Source: a virus. From it: a stretch of 64,000 nt of DNA. Where the stretch lies: positions 1-64,000 of the IMG/VR virus record IMGVR_UViG_3300017917_001903; one strand, written 5' to 3'. The position numbers were made by a program, and so were the translations under genes. Positions 39,680 through 46,987 of this stretch are shown here, one piece after another. The notes under the pieces were generated by a model. It searched no databases. It was not told the origin of the DNA and saw only the letters and a list, made by a program, of their open reading frames with translations. Numbering within the stretch: position 1 is the first letter of the stretch; each line of letters opens with the position of its first letter.

Positions 39680-39912
39680 TTATCTACTAACATCTTATTT
39701 GGATTTTTAACACACATAACTTCATACAGTTCGCGGTAGTCAGGCCAGCCCTTTTCTCCGTTGCTTTCCTTAAAGGCTTTTACATTATCGCAATAGACTT
39801 GTTCTTCGCGCTGTGCATCCTCGTAGTCTGTTCTACCAGCAAGCCCTGCTAGCATAACAAAAACAACAAAACCAACACCGACCCAAAACCAATTGATATT
39901 TTTATTAGTCAT
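39676..39912 (-). CDS. Membrane-anchored hypothetical protein (78 aa)
   Basis: One helix (about 9-27) followed by a soluble domain with two Cys. KGWPDYRELYEVMC echoes a tail seen in other small phage membrane proteins. Function unknown. Confidence 0.6.
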   Translation of the reverse strand: MTNKNINWFWVGVGFVVFVMLAGLAGRTDYEDAQREEQVYCDNVKAFKESNGEKGWPDYRELYEVMCVKNPNKMLVDK

Positions 39913-39924
39913 GTTTAATATCCT

Positions 39925-40317
39925 TTAAACCATTGTTAAGTGTTTACAGGTCTTACGGAAACCAAAGCCAGGACATGTGCAACTAGAGCGGCTTCCCTCC
40001 TTAATAACTGTATAAGTGTTACCCTTAGATCCTGCTACTGTACGCTCAATACGCTCCACCTTGGGCAGAGGTTTAAACTTTACTTCAGCACCATTTACCT
40101 CAAGAATGCGTTCGCGACGAATGCGTCGGAAAGGAAAGTCCGGGTTACCAGTTGTGATACCAATCTCATCATCAGCAAACCATTTCTCACGCATAATAGT
40201 GCCGGTATAGTAATTGTACTGCTGACTAACCACACCGGTAGCGTAAAGATGCCGGCTGGGCCAGAGAATGTTCTCTACCTTAATAGTAACAGTATTACCA
40301 ATTGCCAGCTGATCCAT
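39925..40317 (-). CDS. SWIM zinc-finger protein (130 aa)
   Basis: The C-terminal CTCPGFGFRKTCKHLTMV fits the SWIM pattern C-x-C-x(n)-C-x-H, a zinc finger for DNA or protein contact. The N-terminal part is beta-rich. ATG at 40317 is preferred over a TTG six codons upstream because AGGG lies at proper spacing. Part of an early operon started at 40840. Confidence 0.75.
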   Translation of the reverse strand: MDQLAIGNTVTIKVENILWPSRHLYATGVVSQQYNYYTGTIMREKWFADDEIGITTGNPDFPFRRIRRERILEVNGAEVKFKPLPKVERIERTVAGSKGNTYTVIKEGSRSSCTCPGFGFRKTCKHLTMV

Positions 40318-40321
40318 ATCT

Positions 40322-40462
40322 TTAGCCCTGTACAATTAATTCTGCTCGACGCACACCGGTGCTACGACTTATACGATTGTAAAAACCTTTTGCCGCTACA
40401 TAGGTGTCGAAGCTCTTGCTTTGACGAGCGTAATTGTAATAGCTGTATGTCACAGTATACAT
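40322..40462 (-). CDS. Small hypothetical protein (46 aa)
   Basis: Reads MYTVTYSYYNYARQSKSFDT... to ...RAELIVQG. Its ATG overlaps the stop of the upstream gene (TAATG) and its stop precedes the SWIM gene by a few bases, so it fits the operon. No family recognised. Confidence 0.5.
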   Translation of the reverse strand: MYTVTYSYYNYARQSKSFDTYVAAKGFYNRISRSTGVRRAELIVQG

Positions 40463-40809
40463 TATGCAATCTCCTTAAAGCCAAAACGGTCAACCATAAC
40501 ACTACGACCTTCTTCGTCAACGATAATGTCGCCAACACTCACGCTGTGCATGCGGGCAAGTCGCGTAATGCTTTCTTCGGGACCAATGTTACCAACGTCA
40601 AACGCACGGTTCAAGTTGTCTGCTTCAATGATGCATACGGGCTTGTAAAACTCACTGTACTCGGGCTTGTAACCATCACTGCCCTTGAACATTGTGTCCA
40701 TATATGCACGATATTCGGGGAAAGCCTGAGCCGCTTCTTCATGACCCAAACGGTTTACTTGGTCGTAAACGCGATCTGCGATCTGGATTTGCTTTACGGT
40801 GAATTTCAT
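40462..40809 (-). CDS. Hypothetical protein (115 aa)
   Basis: Start MKFTVKQIQIADRVY follows AGGGC and the early promoter at 40840. Contains a C-terminal small barrel-like part (VGDIIVDEEGRSVMVDRFGFKEI). Conserved-looking early phage protein; role unknown. Confidence 0.65.
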   Translation of the reverse strand: MKFTVKQIQIADRVYDQVNRLGHEEAAQAFPEYRAYMDTMFKGSDGYKPEYSEFYKPVCIIEADNLNRAFDVGNIGPEESITRLARMHSVSVGDIIVDEEGRSVMVDRFGFKEIA

Positions 40810-40839
40810 TTTCTGCCCTTTATCAAACACTATATGCAT

Positions 40840-40867
40840 ATAATAACATCTTATGCCCAATTGTCAA
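40840..40867 (-). promoter_or_regulatory. Sigma70-type early promoter
   Basis: TTGACA, 16 bp, TATTAT. The initial transcribed region ATGCATATAGTG resembles that of the promoters at 41181, 45177 and 45468. Confidence 0.75.
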
Positions 40868-40880
40868 CCATTTTTTGGTC

Positions 40881-41150
40881 TTAGGCTATTTCTTCGCCCC
40901 ACTCGTAAAACGTAACGCTGGGGTCGAGCTTCTTAAGTTGCTTTGCCGCACCCATTAGTTCGCGATAGCGACGGTTAACTTCTGCACGGGGCAGTTCGCC
41001 ATCACAGGTTAGGTTCTCGGGACTAAGTGCGGCATCGATCATATCAGCAACACGCTGGCGACCTTGCGCGGTCTTGATTTCGTACTGTTCGCCGTTGAAA
41101 AAGCTGTTCCAGTGATTTTTCTGGGCGATAAACGTTTGCAGTGCTTTCAT
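40881..41150 (-). CDS. Hypothetical protein (89 aa)
   Basis: Start MKALQTFIAQ has AAGGAG upstream. Helical with an aromatic N-terminus. It sits between two early promoters and is therefore a single-gene early unit. No family recognised. Confidence 0.6.
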   Translation of the reverse strand: MKALQTFIAQKNHWNSFFNGEQYEIKTAQGRQRVADMIDAALSPENLTCDGELPRAEVNRRYRELMGAAKQLKKLDPSVTFYEWGEEIA

Positions 41151-41180
41151 CTTTAACTCCTTATTTCTTACTATATACAT

Positions 41181-41208
41181 AGTATAGCACAAATAAGAAA
41201 AAGGTCAA
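41181..41208 (-). promoter_or_regulatory. Sigma70-type early promoter
   Basis: TTGACC, 16 bp, TATACT followed by ATGTATATAGT, nearly identical to the promoter at 45468. Confidence 0.8.
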
Positions 41209-41237
41209 CCGCCTATAAGTTGTTGATTTACAACAGA

Positions 41238-41294
41238 AAAACCCTGCTAAAAGTGTGGGTTTTTTACAAATAACCACAAAATAAGCAGGGTTTT
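41238..41294 (-). terminator. Probable terminator below speD
   Basis: AAAACCCTGCT and AGCAGGGTTTT (11 bp, perfect) enclose a second hairpin; on the minus strand the stem ends in TTTTT. Confidence 0.6.
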
Positions 41295-41299
41295 AACGT

Positions 41300-41674
41300 T
41301 TATGCTAGGGGAATTTCGATTAAATCATGTTCGCGATCAATATACTTCATCTGCACATTAACCGGATCAAACTCCTGGATAGCGTTAACTACATCATACG
41401 GGTCTAACGTACTACATGTATAAACATCTAGTTGCATTAGGGCAGGTTCTTCCTCGTCCCAAACATGCATTGCTATATGACTAGTCTCAATAATAGTTAC
41501 CGCTGTGAGTCCTCTGTTGCCTACCATTTCGCTGTAAACAGAATACGGACCCATTAAGATTTTCATATCAATTTTTGCTACTAGCGTTCTCATCCATTCA
41601 TTAATGGCTTCTGAACATTTTGGCGGATTATTCAATTCAGCACGTACAATTAAGTGCTTATGAAATAATGCCAT
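41300..41674 (-). CDS. speD: S-adenosylmethionine decarboxylase (SpeD)
   Basis: 124 residues, the usual size of the bacterial proenzyme. TIIETSHIAMHVWDE (about 60-74) contains the Ser65 that self-cleaves to form the pyruvoyl cofactor, with His70, and LDVYTC (82-87) holds the catalytic Cys87. The enzyme makes decarboxylated SAM for spermidine. speD is a frequent auxiliary gene of marine T4-like phages. Confidence 0.92.
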   Translation of the reverse strand: MALFHKHLIVRAELNNPPKCSEAINEWMRTLVAKIDMKILMGPYSVYSEMVGNRGLTAVTIIETSHIAMHVWDEEEPALMQLDVYTCSTLDPYDVVNAIQEFDPVNVQMKYIDREHDLIEIPLA

Positions 41675-41688
41675 CTACCTATACCTCT

Positions 41689-41871
41689 CTATTGATCAAT
41701 TTTTAGTAATTCAATATCACCCTTTACTCTACGCCACTTTACAAAATTATTCTTAATCATCAAGTCTATAGTAATTGATGAGCCGCGTCTAACACCGTAA
41801 CTAAAGCCAAAGTGTAAGCCTACTAGTGTGCCAACGATGTACCCAACAATTAATACTAGTTCTACAGACAT
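41689..41871 (-). CDS. Small membrane protein (60 aa)
   Basis: One hydrophobic helix with Gly (VELVLIVGYIVGTLVGLHFGF) followed by a basic tail. Upstream of speD in the same direction. No family recognised. Confidence 0.55.
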   Translation of the reverse strand: MSVELVLIVGYIVGTLVGLHFGFSYGVRRGSSITIDLMIKNNFVKWRRVKGDIELLKIDQ

Positions 41872-41906
41872 CAGTTAAATCCTTCAGTGAGTTTTATTTA
41901 TATCAT

Positions 41907-42656
41907 TTAGTCCCAGAGGTTCTCATAATAACGACCAAAAAGTCTAAAGCCATTGCTGATACGCTTCTGGTAAGCCTTCAGTCCCTTCATGTCAACCTTG
42001 TGTGTATCATTAGGTCCTTTGACCAGTTGATATAACTTAGGCTTGCCGTTCTCATCAAACTCAGTTGCTTTGCTAACAAAATCATACTCACCAGTGTAGA
42101 ACTGATCTTCCCATTTACCTTCATCTAGTTTACTGCGGAAGGCAAAGATCATTTCGTCAAGCACCCACTCCCAACGCTTAAAGTGCAAGTCATCTACAGC
42201 ACCACAGTCTTTGTCCTTTTCACTTAGTGGAGGTGCGCTGGTGCTACGCAATTCCTTGGGCACATCCTTGTCGTCTACAAAAGGTGCGCCATGCTTAGTC
42301 TTTTGCAGTTGCTCTAGCATAGGCAATACAATATATGCTAGAGTATGATCCATACTCCAGGTATCCCAACGGTCAATATGTACTTGTAACTTACGCTTCT
42401 TCTTGCTGTCCACCCATAGTAGAAACTTGTAAAGCCAAGTGGTTGGGCGATCGTCTCTCCATTGACTGATTGGATTCTCTGGTGTAGGGTCAGGTAGAAC
42501 GCTACCATGTGCAAGCCATTCGCCAAAGTCGTGAACCCAATCAGGCTTGCTTTCAATACCCCATTCGTCTTTGACTGGCTTGGCCCAGAAGCAGAGCAGT
42601 TCTGCTAGCTGGTATGGACCAAACCAATTCTTATATGGTCCAATTTTAACTTTCAT
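41907..42656 (-). CDS. Conserved phage protein (249 aa)
   Basis: Begins MKVKIGPYKNWFGPYQLAEL and has TTWLYKFLLWVDSKKKRK, VHIDRWDTWSMDHTLA and RWEWVLDEMIFAF. These blocks recur in a protein widespread in large phages whose function is not established. The second ATG is taken because it begins the conserved block and overlaps the upstream gene. Confidence 0.7.
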   Translation of the reverse strand: MKVKIGPYKNWFGPYQLAELLCFWAKPVKDEWGIESKPDWVHDFGEWLAHGSVLPDPTPENPISQWRDDRPTTWLYKFLLWVDSKKKRKLQVHIDRWDTWSMDHTLAYIVLPMLEQLQKTKHGAPFVDDKDVPKELRSTSAPPLSEKDKDCGAVDDLHFKRWEWVLDEMIFAFRSKLDEGKWEDQFYTGEYDFVSKATEFDENGKPKLYQLVKGPNDTHKVDMKGLKAYQKRISNGFRLFGRYYENLWD

Positions 42657-43110
42657 TTTGTTGTTCCTTAGTAAGTTTGCATACTGCAATGAAGTAGTCA
42701 AATGCATCACGTACATTAGGGTTCTGCATCAGCTTATTAGCTTCTTCCATCATTGCATCAATGCCAGCCTCTGCAATATCGCGCATACTTGAACCTTGCA
42801 GTGTAGCAAGTTCGTCGCCAAATGCTTCAGCAAGTTTCTTCCATGCACGTTGCTGTGCTGGAGTGATAGGTGTCTTAGCTGGACGAAGTTCGCTGGCCTT
42901 GTGCATAGCTTTACACATTGCATCTTCTGCAACACGGCCAGCGGCAATCATTGCCGCATAGTTAGGGTCAATGTTGAAACGACGACTTGATCCGCCTGGG
43001 TATACCATAACCAAATGATTACCCTTTGGAAACGCATCTAGAAGATCATTGTCATATTCGCTTACAGGAATATAACGACGACCCACCTTTTCGTAAAAAA
43101 TCTTTTTCAT
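42646..43110 (-). CDS. Conserved hypothetical protein (154 aa)
   Basis: Start MKKIFYEKVGRRYIPVSEYD. N-terminal small beta domain (GNHLVMVYPGGSSRRFNIDP) then a helical Ala/Met-rich part. Seen in this order beside the previous gene type in other phages as far as I recall; role unknown. Overlaps both neighbours. Confidence 0.6.
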   Translation of the reverse strand: MKKIFYEKVGRRYIPVSEYDNDLLDAFPKGNHLVMVYPGGSSRRFNIDPNYAAMIAAGRVAEDAMCKAMHKASELRPAKTPITPAQQRAWKKLAEAFGDELATLQGSSMRDIAEAGIDAMMEEANKLMQNPNVRDAFDYFIAVCKLTKEQQNES

Positions 43111-43120
43111 GTGAAACCCG

Positions 43121-43363
43121 TTAGGCATTTGTTAGTTTGAGATTTAATACAAAGTTTTCAACAAGTAGTTTAGTCAATGATGCAAGTGCAACAGTAAATT
43201 GTTCATCCTTGGGTACTTGGCTAAACAATTCTAGAAGATGTGAAGCCATAAGTGCATATGCTTCATCTTCGCCAATGTTGAGCATACCCCAATCAATGGG
43301 GTCTCCTAGTTCAACCTCTTTTGCAAGGCTTACTAAATCAGCTAATGTTAGAGGTTGCGACAT
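43121..43363 (-). CDS. Hypothetical helical protein (80 aa)
   Basis: All-helical, acidic; IDWGMLNIGEDEAY marks a central loop. Overlaps the upstream gene by 26 bases. No family recognised. Confidence 0.6.
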   Translation of the reverse strand: MSQPLTLADLVSLAKEVELGDPIDWGMLNIGEDEAYALMASHLLELFSQVPKDEQFTVALASLTKLLVENFVLNLKLTNA

Positions 43364-43652
43364 TGTTTTCCTTTGCTTTACGATTACGAACTGTCCACGG
43401 ATCTCGGGTTACTAGTAAACGATCAAACGCTTTGCGGACGATAGCATCCTGCTCTTGTTCGCTGTATTCGCCATTACCACGACGATGCGCATAACTCCAA
43501 GAGCAGATGTTTTTAATTAAATCACCTACTACTTCGTGATCCATGACTACTTCTGCATTCATTTGAATCTTGTGTAGCAGTTGTTCATAGACCTGTACCT
43601 TTTCACGTAGCTCTATGAGCTCACCTGCGTAACGTTCAAGCTCGAGGTTCAT
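43338..43652 (-). CDS. Hypothetical coiled-coil protein (104 aa)
   Basis: N-terminal coiled coil (NLELERYAGELIELREKVQV), then HRRGNGEYSEQEQDAIVRKA. Starts inside the 45-residue membrane peptide gene. No family recognised. Confidence 0.6.
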   Translation of the reverse strand: MNLELERYAGELIELREKVQVYEQLLHKIQMNAEVVMDHEVVGDLIKNICSWSYAHRRGNGEYSEQEQDAIVRKAFDRLLVTRDPWTVRNRKAKENNVATSNIS

Positions 43653-43773
43653 CGTCTGGCTTCCCGTAATGAAATCCTTTTTCGTCCTCGTAACCTTCGG
43701 GCGCACGGTAAATCAAAAAGATTACAAAGCCTGCGGCCAGTAAAAACATTCCAAGTGCAACTTCCCACATCAT
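43636..43773 (-). CDS. 45-residue single-helix membrane peptide
   Basis: MMWEVALGMFLLAAGFVIFL then a charged tail ending DDEPRA. Overlaps the next start by 17 bases and lies just after the previous stop. Likely real from context. Confidence 0.5.
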   Translation of the reverse strand: MMWEVALGMFLLAAGFVIFLIYRAPEGYEDEKGFHYGKPDDEPRA

Positions 43774-43774
43774 A

Positions 43775-43972
43775 TTACCAATTCTCCACTCCTGAGATTT
43801 CTACGCGAAACTCTCCCGCTGTATTATTAACTGTTAAAGGAAAGTCTGCCTCTAGAATATTGCCAATGCCATTACCTGCGCTTTGTCGCAGTGTAACAAA
43901 CTCGCTGTCAAAATCATTCATCAGCTTGATGATTTGCTCAAGCTCTGATTTTTGTAACAACATTTTTTTCAT
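43775..43972 (-). CDS. Small hypothetical protein (65 aa)
   Basis: Start MKKMLLQKSELEQII; the reading frame overlaps the upstream gene by 35 bases. Helix followed by beta-strands (EFRVEISGVENW). No family recognised. Confidence 0.5.
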   Translation of the reverse strand: MKKMLLQKSELEQIIKLMNDFDSEFVTLRQSAGNGIGNILEADFPLTVNNTAGEFRVEISGVENW

Positions 43973-44180
43973 TTGCGGCACTCATATATTTAGCGGTGAC
44001 ATACTTTGCAATCTTAGCATTAATCATTGCTGGGATTTCAATGTACGGAAATTCAATTTGAAACTTACAAGTCTCTAACCAACGACCTTGCTCTAAATAT
44101 ATAGCATACTCTTTCAAATGATCTTCATTTGCTGGGTCAAATTTAACTTTATTGCGGACTGCTAATGAACTATATGACAT
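43938..44180 (-). CDS. Hypothetical protein (80 aa)
   Basis: AAGGAGG lies six bases before the ATG, one of the best ribosome-binding sites of the window. First gene of the 42-44 kb small-gene operon. No family recognised. Confidence 0.6.
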   Translation of the reverse strand: MSYSSLAVRNKVKFDPANEDHLKEYAIYLEQGRWLETCKFQIEFPYIEIPAMINAKIAKYVTAKYMSAANEKNVVTKIRA

Positions 44181-44214
44181 ATGCCCTCCTTAGGCAGTTA
44201 ACTAACCTTTGTCA

Positions 44215-44241
44215 ATAAAAGTAAGGGGCGTTACCGCCCCC
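44215..44241 (-). terminator. Intrinsic terminator
   Basis: GGGGCG[GTAA]CGCCCC stem followed by a T-rich tract on the minus strand, below the gene at 44272. Confidence 0.8.
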
Positions 44242-44271
44242 TACCAGTTGAAGTAACGTCAGTGTCACTAA

Positions 44272-44592
44272 TTACTCAGTAACAGCGGTCTCAACAGCAG
44301 GAGCCTGCGTTACAGGAGCCTGGTAGGACGGGAAAGCACGGATTGGTGACTTCTTGTCCCAACGCTTACCCTGGCGAACTTCAACAGTTACACCGCGGTC
44401 ACGCTGTGTGTTGATATAGAGCGCCATATCAACATCTTCCTCAAGATAAGAGCTCTTGCCCTTAGTGTATGAGAACGCAGTAATCTTATCCGCGATACCG
44501 AGCTCAGCAAGCTCGCGGGTCTTTACTGCAAGCCAGCCGTGACCAGCATCAGAGTGAAAAAACTTAACAACATTTGCCTTAGACTTTGCCAT
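44272..44592 (-). CDS. Conserved phage protein (106 aa)
   Basis: VVKFFHSDAGHGWLAVKTRE and GKSSYLEEDVDMALYI are a block shared by small proteins of many large phages; function unknown. The Pro/Ala/Val tail is low-complexity. Single-gene early unit with its own promoter (44662) and terminator (44215). Confidence 0.7.
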   Translation of the reverse strand: MAKSKANVVKFFHSDAGHGWLAVKTRELAELGIADKITAFSYTKGKSSYLEEDVDMALYINTQRDRGVTVEVRQGKRWDKKSPIRAFPSYQAPVTQAPAVETAVTE

Positions 44593-44661
44593 GATGATAT
44601 TTCCTTTTAGGTTAAATTTAAAATTGTAACAACGTTACTTCAACTTCTCAACAACATACAT

Positions 44662-44689
44662 AGTATAGCACTATGTTTCTTTTTGTCAA
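44662..44689 (-). promoter_or_regulatory. Sigma70-type early promoter
   Basis: TTGACA, 16 bp, TATACT on the minus strand. Confidence 0.8.
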
Positions 44690-44694
44690 CCGGT

Positions 44695-45147
44695 TTAGGA
44701 ACCAGTTGTCAAAATCAGGTTATTGCCGTCCTGCACAAATCCTTCAATGAAGACGTGATGATCGTCTCCGCTTTGACGGATACATGCATTAGCGGCCATG
44801 TATATAGCGGCCCAAGTAGAACCGTATACTGCACAATGTACAGGCTTTTCGCCCCAGTGATCCTTGTACACAACAAACACATCACCAGCGAAAGGGTGGC
44901 GTTCGTTCAAATTCTCGATCTCGTAAACGCTCCAAATAGCGTCAAGACCAAGATCCTTGCGGACGCTTGCATAGTGATCTGACTTGCGCTCAAAGTCGCT
45001 ACGTTCTTGCTCGTATGCACCCTTGAGCGCACCGCGAATAGTCTCAACAAGCTCGCTTACCTTAGGATTGTCTAAACAATCCAAATAGTAGAGGCTGTTA
45101 TGGAGTGTCTTAAACTCTTCAGCTTTCAGTGTTACATCGCAGTTCAT
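44695..45147 (-). CDS. Hypothetical protein (150 aa)
   Basis: N-terminal helices (KVSELVETIRGALKGAYEQE) and a C-terminal alpha/beta part with conserved-looking Trp and Cys (HCAVYGSTWAAIYMAANACI). Single early unit from the promoter at 45177. No family recognised. Confidence 0.6.
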   Translation of the reverse strand: MNCDVTLKAEEFKTLHNSLYYLDCLDNPKVSELVETIRGALKGAYEQERSDFERKSDHYASVRKDLGLDAIWSVYEIENLNERHPFAGDVFVVYKDHWGEKPVHCAVYGSTWAAIYMAANACIRQSGDDHHVFIEGFVQDGNNLILTTGS

Positions 45148-45176
45148 ATCAGTCCTTTATCAAACACTATATGTAT

Positions 45177-45204
45177 ATTATACCGGAATTTCGCAAAAGG
45201 TCAA
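45177..45204 (-). promoter_or_regulatory. Sigma70-type early promoter
   Basis: TTGACC, 16 bp, TATAAT on the minus strand, followed by ATACATATAGTG. Confidence 0.8.
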
Positions 45205-45224
45205 CCACTTGTAAGTTGTTGTTT

Positions 45225-45437
45225 TTACACAACAATTTTAGCGACCCCGTACAGCAAAAAGCCCAAACATACAGCATTCACCAAAAAAAGTGCGGATTCG
45301 CGCATTTTGTAAGCAGCCACTAACCACAAAAACGTGCCCAGTGCGCCAGCAACAAGATCAATGTTATGGTACTCAAAAGCACGGGCGGCAGTAGCAACAA
45401 TAATCAGTGCCGTAGCACCCCACTTAATACCATTCAA
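45225..45437 (-). CDS. Three-helix membrane protein (70 aa, TTG start)
   Basis: The promoter rules out upstream starts; AAGAAGGAT lies seven bases before a TTG that begins MNGIKWGATALIIVATAARA. Three hydrophobic segments fill the protein, with layout like YgjV/PnuC-type small membrane proteins. Function unknown. Confidence 0.55.
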   Translation of the reverse strand: MNGIKWGATALIIVATAARAFEYHNIDLVAGALGTFLWLVAAYKMRESALFLVNAVCLGFLLYGVAKIVV

Positions 45438-45467
45438 TGCACTATCCTTCTTTCTCACTATATACAT

Positions 45468-45495
45468 AGTATAGCACATAGCAGGAAAAGGTCAA
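45468..45495 (-). promoter_or_regulatory. Sigma70-type early promoter
   Basis: TTGACC, 16 bp, TATACT followed by ATGTATATAGTGAG. Confidence 0.8.
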
Positions 45496-45501
45496 CCGGT
45501 T

Positions 45502-45545
45502 TTTGACCAAAAAGAAACCCTTGCAAATCAATGACTTACAAGGGT
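45502..45545 (-). terminator. Probable intrinsic terminator
   Basis: ACCCTTG...CAAGGGT stem then TTTCTTTTT on the minus strand, below the gene at 45571. Confidence 0.6.
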
Positions 45546-45570
45546 CGCTAAGTTGTTGATTTTATTAGGT

Positions 45571-45765
45571 TTATTTTAGCGGCTTTTTAAGCCCAATTTG
45601 TTGTGTTTTTACAACACGCATAATCAGGAAAAACGCTGAAATAAGCAATTGTAGCAGAACAAACCAACCAAACCCAATATGGAAACCATCAATAATCCAT
45701 ACAGCTAGTGCTACTGCTAAACTAACTGCACAGCTCTTGGCTAATATAGCCCACACTTCTTGCAT
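45571..45765 (-). CDS. Two-helix membrane protein (64 aa)
   Basis: Start MQEVWAILAKS lies five bases after the upstream stop. Hydrophobic segments at about 8-25 and 31-50. No family recognised. Confidence 0.55.
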   Translation of the reverse strand: MQEVWAILAKSCAVSLAVALAVWIIDGFHIGFGWFVLLQLLISAFFLIMRVVKTQQIGLKKPLK

Positions 45766-45769
45766 ATTA

Positions 45770-46588
45770 TTAAATCTCCAGTACTTCAAATTTGTCTAGG
45801 ATTGAGTAAAAGTTAAAATTGTAAAACTTGTGTTTCAACGGCTTTACACGACAACGTAGTGTAATTGGTCTAGATGCAATCACAGATAAGAACGGAATCA
45901 GCGAATTCTTAAGTTCTGTTGCCAACGAATAAAGATATCCGTTAGAATCAGTAAAATAAAATTGATGTACCTTTTGATGCCGCCTATCAACCTTAACTTG
46001 ATCAACTAGGTTAAGTGTAACTACCTTAAACTCAGATACATTGCCACTGTCGGTTTCTGCGGAAGATACACTCTTATACTCACTAGTGAGCTTTTCAAGT
46101 TTAATATCTTCATTATAGAAGCTGGGCAGTTTAATCAGCATTGGCATAAAACTGCGCTTAGTTTGGCACATGTCTAGCAGAGCTAGTGCCATGATAAGAT
46201 CGCTACGATAGTCACTGCGCCGACGCTTTGAACTAAGAGTGTCAGTGATAATCTTAGCCCTATAGTACTCTTTAATCTCATCAGCTAGCTTAATGTTATC
46301 CTCTGAAATCTTTAGATCAGTTACAGATTCAACATGCATAGCATCAACGATTTCCCAAGTCTGCCTACCATTTTCTAGTAACTGAAGGATGACTGCTAGT
46401 GGAGAAACAATATAATTAAGTACTGTTTCGTTGGTGTCTTTCTTACGTTTCCATGGCGATTCGTTTAGGATATCCCCTAGTGAAAATGTGTCCACAGTAT
46501 CAGACGATCCAAGAGTAATTGTATTCATGTTATCAAATACGATAGTAGGACTGTCGCTTATTGAAATAGTGTAATCGTCGTCACCCAT
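45770..46588 (-). CDS. Hypothetical protein (272 aa)
   Basis: Soluble, Ser/Thr/Asp-rich N-terminus (TISISDSPTIVFDN), helical centre, and a beta-rich C-terminus (HQFYFTDSNGYLYSL...). I do not recognise a family. It lies between tRNA-Leu(UAA) and a small membrane protein. Confidence 0.6.
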   Translation of the reverse strand: MGDDDYTISISDSPTIVFDNMNTITLGSSDTVDTFSLGDILNESPWKRKKDTNETVLNYIVSPLAVILQLLENGRQTWEIVDAMHVESVTDLKISEDNIKLADEIKEYYRAKIITDTLSSKRRRSDYRSDLIMALALLDMCQTKRSFMPMLIKLPSFYNEDIKLEKLTSEYKSVSSAETDSGNVSEFKVVTLNLVDQVKVDRRHQKVHQFYFTDSNGYLYSLATELKNSLIPFLSVIASRPITLRCRVKPLKHKFYNFNFYSILDKFEVLEI

Positions 46589-46616
46589 GTGTGTGTGTCC
46601 TATAAAATAAAAATGG

Positions 46617-46697
46617 TACGGATGGCCGGACTCGAACCGGCACGGATCAACCGAGGGATTTTAAGTCCCTTGCGTCTACCAATTTCGCCACACCCGC
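46617..46697 (-). tRNA. tRNA-Leu(UAA)
   Basis: Class II; anticodon stem AGGGA/TCCCT with loop CTTAAAA, acceptor GCGGGTG/CATCCGT, CCA encoded. Confidence 0.94.
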
Positions 46698-46715
46698 ATA
46701 TAAACATTCAACTCT

Positions 46716-46823
46716 TAAACTAGACCCCGCACTCGTTTTGTCGAGTTGTATCTACTGATACTGCACCTCACGAAGCCGCCCCTTTAAGAGGTTTTCAACA
46801 CTCTATCAGCCCCGTCTAGTTTA
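46716..46823 (-). ncRNA. Cloverleaf-like structured RNA between two tRNAs
   Basis: A closing stem TAAACTAGAC/GTCTAGTTTA (10 bp) encloses three hairpins: ACTCG/CGAGT (46731-46746), GTATC/GATAC with a tetraloop (46748-46761), and ACCTC/GAGGT (46765-46792). Length 108 nt. It lies in the tRNA-Arg to tRNA-Leu transcript. It is not a tRNA (no anticodon or T-loop pattern), and I recognise no family. Confidence 0.6.
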
Positions 46824-46851
46824 TGCCCTCGTCTTTCCCTCTGTAATCTGG

Positions 46852-46925
46852 CCTGCCGAGAGGGGCTCGAACCCCCGACCTAGAGCTTAGAAGGCTCTTG
46901 CTCTATCCAGCTGAGCTACCGGCAG
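46852..46925 (-). tRNA. tRNA-Arg(UCU)
   Basis: Anticodon stem AGAGC/GCTCT with loop CTTCTAA, acceptor CTGCCGG/TCGGCAG, CCA encoded. Confidence 0.95.
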
Positions 46926-46938
46926 ATATGTAACGCTT

Positions 46939-46946
46939 TATTTATA
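46939..46946 (-). promoter_or_regulatory. Perfect late box TATAAATA upstream of tRNA-Arg
   Basis: Late -10 box 14 bases before the tRNA, next to an early promoter; the tRNA unit could be expressed in both phases. Confidence 0.6.
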
Positions 46947-46951
46947 CCTTC

Positions 46952-46979
46952 ATTATACAAGGTTTTTAATTTTTGTCAA
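46952..46979 (-). promoter_or_regulatory. Sigma70-type promoter for the tRNA-Arg/ncRNA/tRNA-Leu unit
   Basis: TTGACA, 16 bp, TATAAT, all perfect. Confidence 0.85.
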
Positions 46980-46987
46980 TAAAAAAA

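Noticed and set aside
39940-40884. A 314-codon plus-strand frame
   Set aside because: It lies opposite three supported minus-strand genes with promoters and a SWIM motif; composition is that of a shadow frame.
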